Source of the DNA: Kingdonia uniflora
Taxonomy: Eukaryota > Streptophyta > Magnoliopsida > Ranunculales > Circaeasteraceae
Assembly (NCBI GenBank): GCA_014058105.1
Contig: JACGCM010001976.1
Span: 1,473,001 to 1,537,000 of the forward strand
Direction: 5' to 3'
DNA length: 64,000 nt
Position numbers and translations under genes: made by a program. Below the pieces are notes generated by a model. That model was given only the letters and a program-made list of their open reading frames with translations, was not told where the DNA came from and did not search any database. This document shows, one piece after another, positions 35,738 through 48,455 of the stretch. Numbering within the stretch: position 1 is the first letter of the stretch; each line of letters opens with the position of its first letter.

Positions 35738-36590
35738 TGTTGGATTTTCTATCTATACCTACACTACTTCCGGTTCACGAGCACACATGTTAATAGGTCG
35801 TATAGGTGTTATTGGTTGTGCCCAATTGTTATACCAAGTTAAGGTAGGTGGGACCTAGTGTTACTCTTTATTAGGGTTTGAGGGTATAATGGAAAAACTA
35901 CTCTAATCCTATCAGGTTAAATAGAGAGGAAGTCCATCTTTGAGGCTACAACACAGAAAACCATCCCATTGAGGTCTGCAGCCAATCCAAGGGAAGACTC
36001 CACTCAAGAACAAAGGATTTTCAGAGAACATGAGAAGAGGTTAGTATAATCTCTTTTATTTATGCAATTATAGATCATAGTTATTGTATAATATTCCAGC
36101 AATTGGTGTTAGAGCTAGGATACAAAATACTATGATTTATTTACAATAAAGATAGTGAACATCATCTGATTGTTTCTCTGTTCTTTATGGCTATGTAAGA
36201 ATACTTTATTGTCGTTTCTTGTTCACGGTTCGCGAGGAAAATATATATTTTTTTAAAACCAATTTCACCGAGTTTCTTTCTCTCACTGTCTCTAACAAAA
36301 TTCTATCAACACTCCCCAAATTTATTAGGGTTCTTCTTCTCTCTCCCTCTCTCCAATTTCACCGAAGAGATTTCAAGCAAGTCTGAGTTCGTTTTTAGGG
36401 GAAATCCAACTGAATATTAGAAGGGTTATGTTGGTACCTTAATTCCTAATATCCTAACAACAAACTGATGCCGGGTACAAAACCATAAATGTAAAATGTC
36501 TCCCACTCTGATTGACGTATATACAAAGGCTAGTATAATTTCTTTTATCTATGCAATTTTAGATCATAGTTATTGTATAATATTCCAACA
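35738..36590 (+). mobile_element. Small TRIM-like LTR element inserted in block A
   Basis: The left LTR (35738-36108) starts TGTTGG and ends ATTGTATAATATTCCAGCA, directly followed by ATTGGTGTTAGAGC, a Copia-type primer site. A second LTR end (ATTGTATAATATTCCAACA) lies at 36590, with a likely shortened LTR from about 36429. Flanks are GGACT and AGACT. The uninterrupted sequence GTTGGACTGATTAC (reverse complement) is preserved at 51110-51125 in block B. There is no coding region, and the total is 853 bp. Confidence 0.75.
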
Positions 36591-36756
36591 AGACTGATTA
36601 CAACAATTGTCACTACTTTCTTCAAGAAAATTGTGTAAAATTTAAATTAAACTTAACTTCAAGAACTGTATGATAACTAAGATATTTTTGAAGAAGTCTT
36701 GTTGAACACAATTGTGTTCATCACATGCATTTGTAATTCTTGATACACTAATACAA

Positions 36757-37790
36757 TTAAATACATTCAATGAACAAGCACAGTGTTTCTAGCTTTATTA
36801 TCATATTTACTCCAAATACGTGGTACAATAAAATAAAATAAAACATTCGATAAACAAAGTGATAGTCTATATCAACATGCTGTATCAAGGAACAAGTACG
36901 TGGTATTAATATTTTTGCAAAATAACATGGGGTATCGAGGAGAAGTCCCCAATATTCCAAAGCAAAAAACTGAACCTATATAAAATCAGACTCTCTACTT
37001 CCATTCTCGATCGAGAGACTGTTGGTTGTTTCTTGGATGGCCAACATATAAGATTTCGTCTAAGATGAAAATACAATACCCTGTAATAGAGCGTCGATTG
37101 TCGGGACAACCAGCATCCAAAAAAGCACGAAGAGAATAATCACTACTCTTTGTAAACTTAATTCCAAGGCCAAGTGAACCTTTTAAATAGTGCAAGATTT
37201 GCTTCACCGCAGAAAGATGAACAGTAGAGGGTTTGTGCATAAATTGACATACTTGATTTACGAAATATGTGATAACGGGTCTAGTTAATGTTAAGTATTG
37301 TAGACACCAACTATGTTGCGACTAAATGAACCATCGGGCAAAGTTTGCCGTCAAATAGTCTTGGCACCTGAAGCAATAGGGGTGGACATTGGTTTGGCAT
37401 CAATTATATTTGTCCCCTCGAGTAGATACAACATTTACTTGGTTTGAGTAAGGGTGAGGTGATAAGGAGAGCGATGAGCTTCCATTCCAAGAAAATAGGT
37501 TAAACAGTTCCAAATCCTTCATGTCAAAAGCCTTTTGTAGTTTAGGAATAAAAATGTTTACAATTGACAAGGTCACAAGGATGTACCTGTAACGATAATG
37601 TCATCAATATTTTTGTATGATAATGACTTCGTGGGAGTCTCTTCGGATAAACACTGACGAGTCTGCTTAGAAAATGCAAATCCAGGCTCGAGCATGAAAG
37701 AAGTGATTTTCAGATTCCACACATGAGGTGCTTTAGAAAATGTGAGTAAAACCTCCCATTTAGGCCCTGCATAATCATAGTTATAACCCT
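36757..37790 (-). pseudogene. Copia RT/RNase H fragment in block A
   Basis: The 37240-36995 frame reads MHKPSTVHLSAVKQILHYLK, then AFLDAGCPDNRRSITGYCIF: the connection between reverse transcriptase and RNase H in Copia polyproteins. Upstream, in broken frames up to about 37780, are EAHRSPYHLT and SFMLEPGFAFSKADS-like pieces. Only the C-terminal part of RT and the first part of RNase H are present. It is a near copy of 49990-50715 in the other orientation. Confidence 0.8.
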
Positions 37791-39115
37791 TCTAAAATTG
37801 TACATACTATGTTGGAAAAGCAACTAGCTAGTATTAGTAATAGATCTGTTATAATTTTAAATTTTTCTTTACTACTGCCATTTTTCTTTTTAGCAACCTC
37901 TTAATTTGTCTATATAAGCTCACACAATTCATAAAATTATACAAAGAAAGGGTTAGGGCAATCTAAGCAACTCTCTCTTCTTCTCTGGCAGTCAACAATG
38001 GTATTGTCTAAAGCTATAGGTTTTGCTTCACGTCCTCAAGTAAGTGTATTTTTTTTCTTTTTCTTTATAGCCCTCAGTCTCTACTAATGTAAACCTATAC
38101 TAGATTTTAGAGCATAAAGAGAGCTCCATGTGTAAGTTGGTGTGCTTAATTCCCAGATCTAAAGGTTGAGGTTTTAAGTTACTACTTATGGTAAGTAGGT
38201 TTCGCTGAATAACTTCTAAACTCATAACTGTTTTCTTTAAACAACAATTTTATGGGAAATCCTTCTCCTTCTTCGACCATGGCCTTGGTGTTGTTCCTTC
38301 ACCCACATCTGCCCTAAACCTTTGCTTGGGATATATATAATTTTTTACACTTTTGCTTTCATGCATGTAAGAGAAACAATAGTGATTCCCTTCTTGGGGA
38401 ATGAGTTAAGATTCGAGAGAGAGAGAGAGAGAGAGAGTTAGGTGTTTCAGAGTTCATGGTTTAGGGCAGATGTGGGTAAAGGAACAACACTAAGGCCATA
38501 GTCGAAGAAGGAGAAGGATTTCCCATAAAATTGCCGTTTAAGAAAAACGAATATGAGTTTAGAAGTTATTCAGCGAAGCCTTACTTACCTTAAGTAGTAA
38601 CTTAAAACCTCAACCTTTAGATCTAGAGGAGATGTATGGCTGAGATTAAATATGGGAATTAAGCACTAACTTGCACATAGAGTTCTTACACACAAAAAAC
38701 CAAAATGCTAATGTGCACCTAAATTAAGTGAGAGCTCTGTTTATGCTCTAAAATCTAGTATAGGTTTACATTAGTAGAGACTGAGGGCCTATAAAGAAAA
38801 AAGAAAAGAAAAACTTACTTGAGGCCGTGAGACAAAACCTATAGCTCTAGACAACACCATTGTTTTCTGCCTAAGAGAAGAAGAAAGAAGAGAGAAGAGA
38901 GAATTGCTTAGATTGCCCTAACTCTTTCTTTGTATAATTTTCTCAATCCTATGAATTTATATAGACAAATTAAGAGGTTGCTAAAAAGAAAAATGACAGT
39001 ATTAAAGAAAGATTTGAAATTAGAAAAGACATATTACTAATACTAGCTAGTTGCTTTTCCAACATAGTAGTACGTATAGTTTTAGAAGGGTTATAATTAT
39101 GATTATGCAGGCCTA
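37765..39115. repeat. 1.35-kb foldback (inverted repeat)
   Basis: The left arm begins CCTGCATAATCATAGTTATA (37767) and the right arm ends with its inverse TATAATTATGATTATGCAGG near 39110. Matching continues inward through GTTGGAAAAGCAACTAGCTA, TTTAGCAACCTCTTAATTTG and CCATGGCCTTGGTGTTGTTC. The arms are about 550-600 bp, with a spacer around 38325-38445. Block B holds only one such arm (49320-49960). Confidence 0.85.
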
Positions 39116-39885
39116 AATTGGAGGTTTTACTCACGTTTTCTTTAGTGTTGTGTTTACTTTGTTGGAAGTTTGCTCTAGATAGTGTGGCAAACATACTTGC
39201 TTTAAGGTTACATCATTTTAAATTGTTCTCAAATCTGCCGAATACAAAGTTTATGGAATGGAGCATGTTTTGCTCAAGTCTTCTCTCTCTCTCTGCCTTA
39301 GTGTGGTTCCAATCTCAAAATAGCTAGACTATCACTTTGTTTATCGAATGTTTTTTGTTTTTTATTGTACCACGAATTTCTTGAAGAAAGTAGTGACAAT
39401 TGTTGTAATCAGTCCAACTTTTCGATAAACATCGTACGGTCTAAAATTTCGGATGGTTTCGCTGAATATATAGCCAAAGATCATCACCTGTCAACTTGGA
39501 AAAATGTTGTTTTTATTTGTTGTGTACAGTCTTCATTTTTAGATAGTAAATGCGAGTTCTTCTGGTTTGAAACGGAGTTAATTAAGTACTTCCGCGAAAG
39601 GCGAACTGGGGTTAGGCGTACACGAGCCACACTCTACAGCATCGGTATCCAATTTGACGGAGTGCTAGCGGTAATTCTAGTTGATCAACTTGGTACGTTA
39701 CTAGCAAAATCACGCAAAGACTATCTGTCATGCTTTGGTTTGTCTTTGCCTACCCTTCTCTCTTTAACTACCTTCCTCAGACATGTCGATAACATGGCGG
39801 CAAGATTATTGAAAGACGTGCTTGAAGTTGAGGGAGCTCTTCATGTAGTTGTATTACATGTTCATGCAAGGAATTTAGGGCTCTT

Positions 39886-40015
39886 AGCCCAGTGGTGGTT
39901 GTACCTCTCCACCTAGAGAGAGGTCGTGGGTTCGAAACCTTGTAGGGTTGGAAACTCAGGGTTACGGATCCCTATATAAAACCGGCTTGCCTTCCAAAAA
40001 AAAAGAAAAGAAGGT
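39886..40015 (+). mobile_element. tRNA-derived SINE
   Basis: Starts AGCCCAGTGGTGG (A-box-like), contains GTGGGTTCGAAACC (B-box) and CCTATATAAAACCGGCTTGCC, and ends in an A-rich tail. The flanks AATTTAGGGCTCTT (39872-39885 and 40016-40029) are a perfect 14-bp target duplication. Complete and probably fairly recent. Confidence 0.9.
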
Positions 40016-40029
40016 AATTTAGGGCTCTT

Positions 40030-41985
40030 TTGAGTTATTAAGAAACGATTATACTTTGGCCAGTCTAACATAACCGGTAAAAACCTGTACTTTCCGTTGA
40101 AGTTCGAGATGACCGGCACCCCAATAATAACTCTAAGCCAATGTGCCACCACGGCACAATGGTTTAGCTAACAACTGGGAAACATTCCCCAGGGAGGCAC
40201 AAGGTTTTCCATGCCCAGTATACATAAAAAAACAACATATCTGAATCACGCGCTATTTTCTCCCCTTGGAAATTTTTCACAAGTGTATCACCAACAAAGC
40301 TCATAGTTTACAACTTTCACTGCAGGCTGTTGAGCAGGGAATAAGTGATCTGTTCTGGTGAAGGTGCGCTTCCATAGCTTCTTTATTAAAACTACAGAAA
40401 CTGAAATAAGAACTCCGAGAGCATAGGCTATTTAAAATTGTTATATATTACTGTAAAAACCATTTCACATTTTCTTTTCAGAGAATTCATTAATGGCTTA
40501 CTGTGCCACTTGATGAAATTTTCCCAATAGGATCTCTCCATTCGTGGTTGCTCGTCATATGGCTAGTTCGTAACTTTTATAATCTGTAGGGTCTCCCGTC
40601 TCTCCATGATCTTCTTTGCTCCGTGGCATCTATGACACTTCTGCAGAGCTAATTCAGAAGAACATAGTTAGGGTTTACAAAATCCATCTTAACTATCAGC
40701 TTCTCCCCCGAAACACGTCGAACGGTGAGCTATGAGAACAGGTAAGGAAAGAAGATCTTATTGAATAATACACAATATAATAGAACAATACTAGGTAAAA
40801 GAACATATCAAATGTTAACAACGAACACAAAATAGATACAACTGTATGCATGTAGTATATTATCATAGAAGACCAACATTTGAACTTACCCTTGAACAAT
40901 TATCAAATAGTTGTTTTCCTGATCTGATATTTACACTATACCGAATTTTTCTTTCATCACCTTTACTGATTATTATACTTGAATTTTAGACCCTAGTTTT
41001 TCGTTTTCTTTGGGTCGCTGGAAAATTAACACCTAAGACTAACTTCTCAAATCCTCTAGAACTGGCATTATAAAGCTTAGCGACAAGTTTTCAAGCAGCT
41101 AGCCACCATCTTCCTTTGTCCTTGTGAAGCTTCTTTAGCAAAGATTCATCCAGCACCCAGACTATCACCATATTATGCTTCATCTCTAATTTCTGCACCC
41201 AATATTTTGTCAGTCTAGTCTCATACGCATGTTTATTTCCACCTTACATCCAAGTCTTTTGCCTAAATCTACTCACCATTTCTACCTAGACTGTCAAACC
41301 CGACTACGGGAAGATATGCCGAAATACCTCAAATATCACTCCTGACATTTCAAGACACTTCAAATAAACTCTGTGGCCAAAGTGAAGGTCAATACCTCCT
41401 TGTCGCCAAGCCCAACGTAAAATATTGCTTGGGATCAGACAATAACAAACCCAATTACTCTCTCCCTACACTACTAGAGTATCAAATAAACTAAGCTTGG
41501 GGCAAGCCCCTTCCTACCACTCCATCGCCTTAAATACTCTTAGAAGGTAGTGGTATCACAGCCTTAATCCAAACAGTGACTTCAGAAATATACCAAAAAC
41601 TATTTTGTATGTCTGATTAGAATTAGCTTCAAAGTTCCTACTAATCAAGGATATTACTGGTGCAAGAAAGTAAATTGGGGTATAAACAACACTAATTATT
41701 TAGTTACCTATTCGCCAATCTTCATAGTTCGCGGTACCGTTGTACCTCTTCCAGCAACCTAATAATAGGTCCTTCGTAAGGGTTGGAGTGAAGATAGTGT
41801 AACCGAGTAAAATTGACAACCGATCCTATCAGACTTACCGTTTAATCTCTTGTAACTCATTTTTTTCCACTTTTACCATCATAATTTTTTAACTAAGCGA
41901 CCGGTTTATCTCGGTTTCTAATCTACTTTACTTAAAAGCGTGTAATGCGTTTTCATACCGTTTCGCTTTTAGCATGCACTAAAAC
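40030..41985. other. Gene-poor region
   Basis: About 2 kb with no recognisable coding or repeat structure apart from short palindromic motifs such as CCACCACGGCACAATGG. Minus-strand frames between 41040 and 41580 look vaguely protein-like but match no family I can name. Confidence 0.4.
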
Positions 41986-41989
41986 TGGA

Positions 41990-42560
41990 CTTATTAGGCA
42001 TCTCATATTTTGCCTCTAACATTAATCCACAATACGATGAAGAAGCTCCACAATACGATGAAGAAGCTCTAGTTAGCTGAAAGATACGAAGAACACCAAA
42101 ATTGGGCAAAATAAAGCTTAATTGCTTAAAAGAAACGAGTAGATTACAATGAATCACTCCAAAAAAACTCTAGGCTTCTCTCAGAACTCTCTCTAGATCT
42201 AACATAAAAAATTTACTTAGAAAATAATGCCTGGCCTTGCCCCTTTTTGTAAGGGTTACAAGTTCCTAGTCCAATAGGACTTGCGTTATAAATTCCTAGT
42301 CCCAATAGGACAAGTATGCCCTTAAACACCTAAAAAGAAAAGCTGAATCGCGCCTATGTTCGAACAGAACAAGTTTCTGTTCGAATAAACAAAGATGTAT
42401 TTGAATACACATAATTTGTATTCGAATAAAACTGATCAGGCTGAAATGTATTCGAATAGGAAAAGACTCTATTCGAATACAAAAGGGTAAAGTCTGTTCG
42501 AATAGACTTCTTAAAAAGTAAAAAAAATTCAGATCCTCCTGGATCAAACATGGACTAAGA
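41990..42560 (-). mobile_element. LTR fragment of a Copia-type element
   Basis: On the minus strand this reads like a plant Copia LTR: a block with seven or more TTCGAA-core motifs (42355-42500), then CCTATTGGGACTAGGAATTT, GTTCTGAGAGAAGCCTAG and a TCATTGTAATCTACTC leader-like stretch. A 20-bp tandem duplication (AATACGATGAAGAAGCTC[C/T]) lies at 42031-42070. No second LTR, primer site or target duplication was found, so the limits are approximate. Confidence 0.5.
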
Positions 42561-43630
42561 CTGGACTTAGGTCCAAAAGGTAAGATGGGCGATTGGGGGC
42601 GGAAGCCCCCCGAAGATAAATTTCTAAGGTATTCTAGGTGTGCGTAGCATTTTTTCTACATAACGTCACTATATGAAAAAAATATTTTTCGCTACAAAAT
42701 TGATGATTATTTGCAATACAATTTTTAGAGGTGATAACATTTTGATAATTCGTATAAAAGAATAATCTTTCAAAAAATAAATGATGGGCAAAAGAAATGA
42801 ATAGCGAGGCAATAATGTTGAAGAGACTTCCTTAGACAACTAAGTTATTAATAAGAAGTGAAAAATTATTCATACTAAATAACATACCCGAAAGTTATTA
42901 ATAGAACTCTAGTCCAGTGCTTTTAGCCTTTTTCAGTTTTAGGTTGATCTAATTAGATTCCTGCTTTTAGCTTTATTTAAAGTTGGTGGGTTTTTTAGTT
43001 TTGGACATGTTTTTTTTAATCTTTTAGGGGTTAAATGTGATATTTGGTACTGTAAATATTATTTAACATTGGGCTTGTTGTAATTTCGAAACTATTAGCA
43101 CGATATCAGAGGCACAATGGAAACTTTGGAAACTTACGTTATACATACACTGTTTCGTGTCCCTTAGAGCTTGGAAATCCTTCTTGGGCTTTTTTCCTAG
43201 TTTCCAAGCTTTTAGCCCAAATGGGCAAATTTAAGACCCGGTTTTAGAAGCTAGAACCCCCTAAATCCAGGTTGATATAACAATGCCTAACAGATCCTCA
43301 TTGTAAAGATTAATGTTTTCTATTTAAAGATGTTTTTCGGGAAAGGTAGTGAGTTTGACTTTGTATTTTTTTTTCTTCAATTTTTAGGTATCGAACCTGT
43401 GTCTTGAAATGGCACCCAGACCATCATCAAGGATCTGCAAAGGTATTTTTGTTATTAAATATAAACTACCTTTAACCATAATCATAATTCTCTAATTTTC
43501 TCGTGTAAGAAGAAATTCGGTATACCGTGCCTCAGCAAACTAAATTGTACTTACAAGCATCAAAAGGAAAGTTTGGTTTCAGGAAGGAAGCTGGGGTTAG
43601 GCAGACCCCCACCCGCATTGTATTAATATG
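42561..43630. other. Gene-poor region
   Basis: AT-rich. Nothing beyond a weak Copia-primer-like CGATATCAGAGGCACAATGG at 43102, which is not supported by LTRs. Confidence 0.4.
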
Positions 43631-43637
43631 AAAAGAT

Positions 43638-46600
43638 TTACAAAATGTGGAAAAGCCCATTTGAATCAGCCTTACAAAGCGATGCTAACTCATTAGGGAA
43701 AGAGCAAGGGAAAAACAGTCTACTATCTGTACAGTGTGTAATTATATATTTAACAGCTCTAATTGAGGATTTTGATCTGAATTTGAATGAGATCTGCTTC
43801 ACCATGCTCATTCTTTTGTCTATATCTCTATCAATCTTCATTCCTCTCCAATTAGATACCCAGCCAGAGTTAAGAGAGTTTATGATTTGATCTGAATCTA
43901 AGCAAACTTCCATGTCTTGTATTCCTATCATAACAACAAGATTAAGGCCATCAAGTATAGCTGTTAGTAACAGGCACTCATTATCCTGCTCTTCCATATA
44001 GATTTTAGAGAAAGCACATACAGGAATACCATTTGCCAGTCTGAAGATGCCTCCACTTTTGTTATAGTTAGTTATACACAGGCAACATCTAGGATTATCA
44101 TATGTTTTATATGATGTTTCCATCCCTCTCTGACCTGAACTTTTGGTTCCTTTATTGTTGGCTTTATACCCCAGTCATTGTAAATAGTAGTGTTAACTGA
44201 AGTCCTCCAGAATTTGTGCTTTGATAGCTGAAGTTTTTGGGAGAGCAGCTTCTTAAGCTTCTGTTGCACAACTTCTTTTGGAGTAGCTACCTGCTGGAAT
44301 TGTCTCAAGTTTTTTTCTTCCCATATAAAGTACACAGTAGCAACAAAATTCTCTCTAACAGTCTCCTTTTGTACAGGATCACGGGCTTCCAGCTTCACAA
44401 GCTAATTGAATTCTTCATCCCATCCATTCACTGTTCTATTTATGCTAGACCATATGTGCTTTGTAAACTCACATTCAAAGAAAAGATGTGATCTGCATTC
44501 TTCTTTCTCATCACAGAAAGAACAATATGCTTCATTGAGAACTTCAATTTTGACTATGAAATCTCTGGTTTTCAATCTGTTTTTTTTACTACAAGCCATG
44601 CAATGAAGGAATGTTTGGGCATGGAGATTTTATTCCAAACTAGTCTATACCAGGGTACTGTAATCTTGTGTGATCCTAACATCTCCCATGCAGACTTTGT
44701 TGAGAATTTACCATCTTTGTTGGGATTCCATATGATCAGGTCTTCATATTCAGTTTGAGGTTGATTAGCATCTTGGACTTCCTCCCAGATCTGAGTAAGT
44801 TCTCTTGATCTGATTCTAGTTATAAGAATTTTTCAGCTGCCTTCTTCAATAATTTTACTGAGTTTCTCTTCATTCTTTATTCCAGAGAGGATAACATTTG
44901 AATGATTAAACCTTTGTTTGAGTATGCTGTTATTCAACCATGGATCATGCCAAAATGCGAAGGTCTGACCATTACCAACAATAAACTCATAGTTAGCAAG
45001 CATGAAATCTCTTCTTTTTAGCATAGTCCTCATCCCCCATGAACAGTCATCAGGTAAACTTAATGTCCAGAAGCTACAACTTTTTAGATACCTATCTCTG
45101 ATCCATAGTGTCCATAAGTTTTGTTTTCCAGTTACTAAGTTCCAAATTGTTCTTGCAATGCTGGAGTTTGCAAAATCTTCTAGACCTTTTATACCAAGAC
45201 TATCCTCTTGTTTAGGCAAGCAAACATCTCTCCATGCAACATTTGAAATGACTGTTGTGTCGATGTCCCCAGACCATAAAAAAATCCTTGAAGATTCTTT
45301 CAATTTGTGTAAATGTAGATTTTGGAAGGCCAAAACACCCCTCCAGTTAACTGAGAAGGATTGCAGCATTCCTTATGAGTTCAACTCTGCCTCCAAAAAA
45401 AGGAATCTATGCTTCCAGTTTAGGATTCTTTTCTGGATCTTGTTTATTAGAGGAGCAAACTCCTTGTCTGATAGTTTAAATGCCAACAAAGGAAGTCCCA
45501 AGTACTTTAACTACAAATAAAAAATACATAACTTTTGGCAACATTACTTCCCAACCCTGATAAAAGGTCAAACTTCTCCAATATCTGAATACTCTTATCA
45601 GCTACCTCTATTTTAGGCTTGAGACAAAACAGAAGGTCATCTGCAAAAAGCAGATGAGATATGTGCAAATTTTGACAACTTGGAAAAACCTTCAACTCTC
45701 CAGCAATAGTAGCTTGGTTAAACATCTGTGACAGAGGTTGCATGGCAATTGTAAACAGTTTTGGTGATAATGTGTCCCCCTGCCTCACACCCCTACAGCT
45801 GGAAAAGAATCCCCTAATTGTTCCATTTATATCAATCTTGAATTTTGTTGTGGTGACACACAACTTGACCCAATCCAAAAATCTTCTAGGAAACCCCATC
45901 TTGTCCATCACAGTAAACAGGTAGTTCCATTTAGCGCTACCAAAAGCTTTGTGGATATCTACTTTAAGAATCATCTTCTTTGGACCAGTTTTTCTCTCAA
46001 ATCCTCTTGCTAGCTCATGTGCCAAGATGATGTTATCTTGTATGTGTCTGCCCTTAATAATAGCAGAGTGACTTGGATCAATAATATTCCCTAAGTAGAT
46101 CTTCATTCCAAGCGCCATTAGCTTTGTAGTGAAATTATACAATACAGTGCACAATGAAATGGGCCTGAATTCTGCAAAGCCTGTAGGATTGGGGTTTTAG
46201 GGAGAAGTTCAAGGATAGTAATGTTTACCTTTCCCAACATTCTGGATTGCTTGAAGAAACTTTGAATTGCCTTTGTGACCTCTTTGCCAACTACTTCCCA
46301 ACATGTTTTATAGAAGAAAACATTAAAACCATCTACACCTGGAGCCTTATCATCCTTTTCATTAAATAAATAACATGAGCCTGATTTCTTCTGCAGTAAA
46401 TTCTTTTATAAGATCATCAGCTTGACTCGTAATCTTCTTTGATGTTTGAAAAGAATCAGCAACATTGTTAGATTCCTTCAGCAGCTTCTTGTTGAATAGT
46501 TTCAGGTGTGTCAGCCATTCTGGCATTGTATATGGTTAATTTGATTTATGCTAACCCTCTCTTTCACTGATTGATGGAAATATTTGGAATTTGAGTCACC

Positions 46601-46900
46601 CAAAGACAACCAGTCTGACTGTGACCTCTGCCTGATTGTTATCTCATCCTGATAAAGGAGATTGTTCAGTACACCCCCTTCTGGTCCTTTTCCTGAATAA
46701 GCATTTCTTCATTGATAAGCATACAATTCTGAATTTGGTCTTGAATATCTTGGAGATTGGCTCTGGCTTCTTCTATTTTCTTAGTTGTATCTCCATAAAC
46801 TTCTATCTTCCAGATCTTTAGTGTTTTTCTCAGGATTTTCAGTTTCTGAACAACAACTAATACTGAACACAATTTATAGGCCTTGACAATTAAATACACG
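43638..46900 (-). pseudogene. 5'-truncated L1-type LINE (RT to RNase H), broken
   Basis: From 46900 downward on the minus strand the order is that of plant L1 elements. A pre-RT linker comes first (KIWKIEVYGDTTKKIEEA, 46850-46700), then reverse transcriptase (46154-45507) with IIKGRHIQDNIILAHEL, KVDIHKAF, GVRQGDTLSP and the catalytic FADD. The thumb region follows (45369-44833: LGIKGLEDFANSSIA, FWHDPWL), then a zf-RVT zinc-binding motif (44599-44402: C-x2-C ... CRSHLFFECEFTKHIW), then a plant-type RNase H segment (44123-43638: ECLLLTAILDGL, VCLDSDQIINSLN). Endonuclease and ORF1 are absent. Stops and frameshifts separate the segments, so no active protein is made although the RT core residues remain. 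Confidence 0.85.
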
Positions 46901-47246
46901 ATACTATGTTATCATATCTCAATGGACTGTTCTTTACGCTAAACTTAATTTTCAATGAACTTTTTCGGGACACCTTACTCGGCATTCTTAGTATGATCAT
47001 GCTTAATAAACTCAAAGTGTCTTTCCTCTGAAATAAAGTTCAGTCTGCTCAACCTGTTTTTATGTGTCACCCCATAAATCTTGTCCGCAACTGTCACAAG
47101 CTCTGGATGACAGTTGTAACTAAAAATAAAACATTCAAGCCTCAACTTTATATAATCCATAAAGAGTTTCTTACAATACTCAAATTCCTCATGTAACTAA
47201 AAATATGATAAATGCTAATGCAACCAGTTCTCTTTTTACTTCTTCC

Positions 47247-47813
47247 TCAGGTAGACATGCCCAGAAATTTCCTTAAAAACTGTGTGTTTTTTATTTTATG
47301 TGCTAAGGAGCTAAGGGTGTACTCCACGTAAGGACTCTCGGCATGTAGATTAGCGACGAGGTGAGCTGCTTCATTGGTCTGCCTATAGTTGAAACTAGCA
47401 CCATATACTTCTTGTTGATCCATTAGCACCCGGATAGCACTAATAATATTTTGGCCCTCCAAAGAAAAGCGTGTGAGTAAGCCGGTAATGTACTTGAACA
47501 CATTAAGTGAGTCTGTCACAATATAATTCTTCTTCCTATTGTGTTGACGTACTAGCTCTAACCCTCTTTGCATAGCTATAAGTTCTCCAATTTCCGTAGA
47601 CTTTGAGTTGTAAAATCCAGCTGCAACATGAAGAGTTTTCCCCGTACTAGTCCTTAGAATTGCTCCCCAATATTCTATACCCTCCTCAACAACAATTGAC
47701 ACATCCACATTAATGGTCAAGAACGGAAACAGAGCTGGCTGCCATTTGCACATGAAATCGTTCATATAGAGAATCTGTGTGTCGCGACCCAAAGTTTCAA
47801 CCATCATTGTCAT
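47247..47813 (-). pseudogene. Stand-alone plant RNase H (RVT_3-type) open frame
   Basis: An uninterrupted 188-aa frame with WQPALFPFLTINVDVSIV (first Asp), STEIGELIAMQRGLELV (Glu), IVTDSLNVFKYI (Asp) and RQTNEAAHLVANLH at the end: the order of plant RNase H-like domains found at LINE C-termini and in small nuclear gene families. It is upstream of, and in the same orientation as, the LINE at 43638-46900, so it is not that element's own C-terminus. Weak similarity to a coding region continues upstream to 48230. Probably a separate LINE relic, but the open frame leaves a domesticated gene possible. Confidence 0.55.
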
Positions 47814-48455
47814 CTTCCACTTAAGTGTGCATGCCTCTCATTGGCATCGTCCAACCCTTTGAACCTGTCACAAATGTTTCCATGTATTTTTCTCTAAGAA
47901 GAAATAGCCCGTAAAACCCATTATAGAGTAATTTCCCAATTTAACCGAAAGATTCAAAACTAGATCATATTGGGCTTTGTCATCTTTAAAGAAGGGTTTT
48001 GTCGAAAGTTGTAATACTCGAAGTATCTCGTGGGAGTATGAGTCAATTGAGGTACAACGTTCCTCATCGTCGTATTCGACATTGCCCATGCTAGTAAACT
48101 TTGTGCATCATTATCTTCCTACAAGTTTTGTCTATCCTCTTCCCAAGCTATGCAATATCTAGTTTTTTTCACCATTGCATATTCTGCCGCTAGAAGATTA
48201 CGAAGCCGATCCAGTACCTGTTAAAGTAACAAAAGTTTAATTATTCTTGAAACATAAATAAACCAACCAAAGCAAAATAATAAGAAATTAAGCATGTTAT
48301 TTTGAGAATTATATGTGTTTTTAGGAAATTGCTATTTCCAAGTTAGGAATTTAATTTTGTGTCTAATGATCTGTAAATGACCTCCCTTTTTTTTCCTCTC
48401 TTCTCGTATCGCAGCAAAAGAAAAATTGTCTCTTTATTAAAACACTATCATATAT

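Larger units (their letters stand above)
35628..39420. repeat. Repeat block A: inverted copy of block B, extended into a palindrome
   Basis: From about 35628 to 38420 the sequence matches the reverse complement of block B (49320-51222), apart from an 853-bp insertion at 35738-36590. From about 38440 to 39420 it runs back as a second, internally deleted copy in the orientation of block B, so the whole is a large imperfect palindrome centred near 38400. Both arms end with the same AGTCCAAC[T]TT[T/C]CG sequence (reverse complement at the left). It contains a Copia RT/RNase H fragment and no intact gene. Confidence 0.8.

Noticed and set aside
39365..39916. 183-aa open frame on the plus strand
   Set aside because: Its N-terminal part is encoded by the end of repeat block A and its last residues by the SINE at 39886, so the frame is assembled from repeats; the middle matches no family I recognise.
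43085..43130. Copia primer-site-like CGATATCAGAGGCAC
   Set aside because: No LTR end pair, target duplication or gag found around it.
45002..45520. 172-aa plus-strand open frame
   Set aside because: Shadow of the LINE reverse transcriptase and thumb region, which reads correctly on the minus strand.
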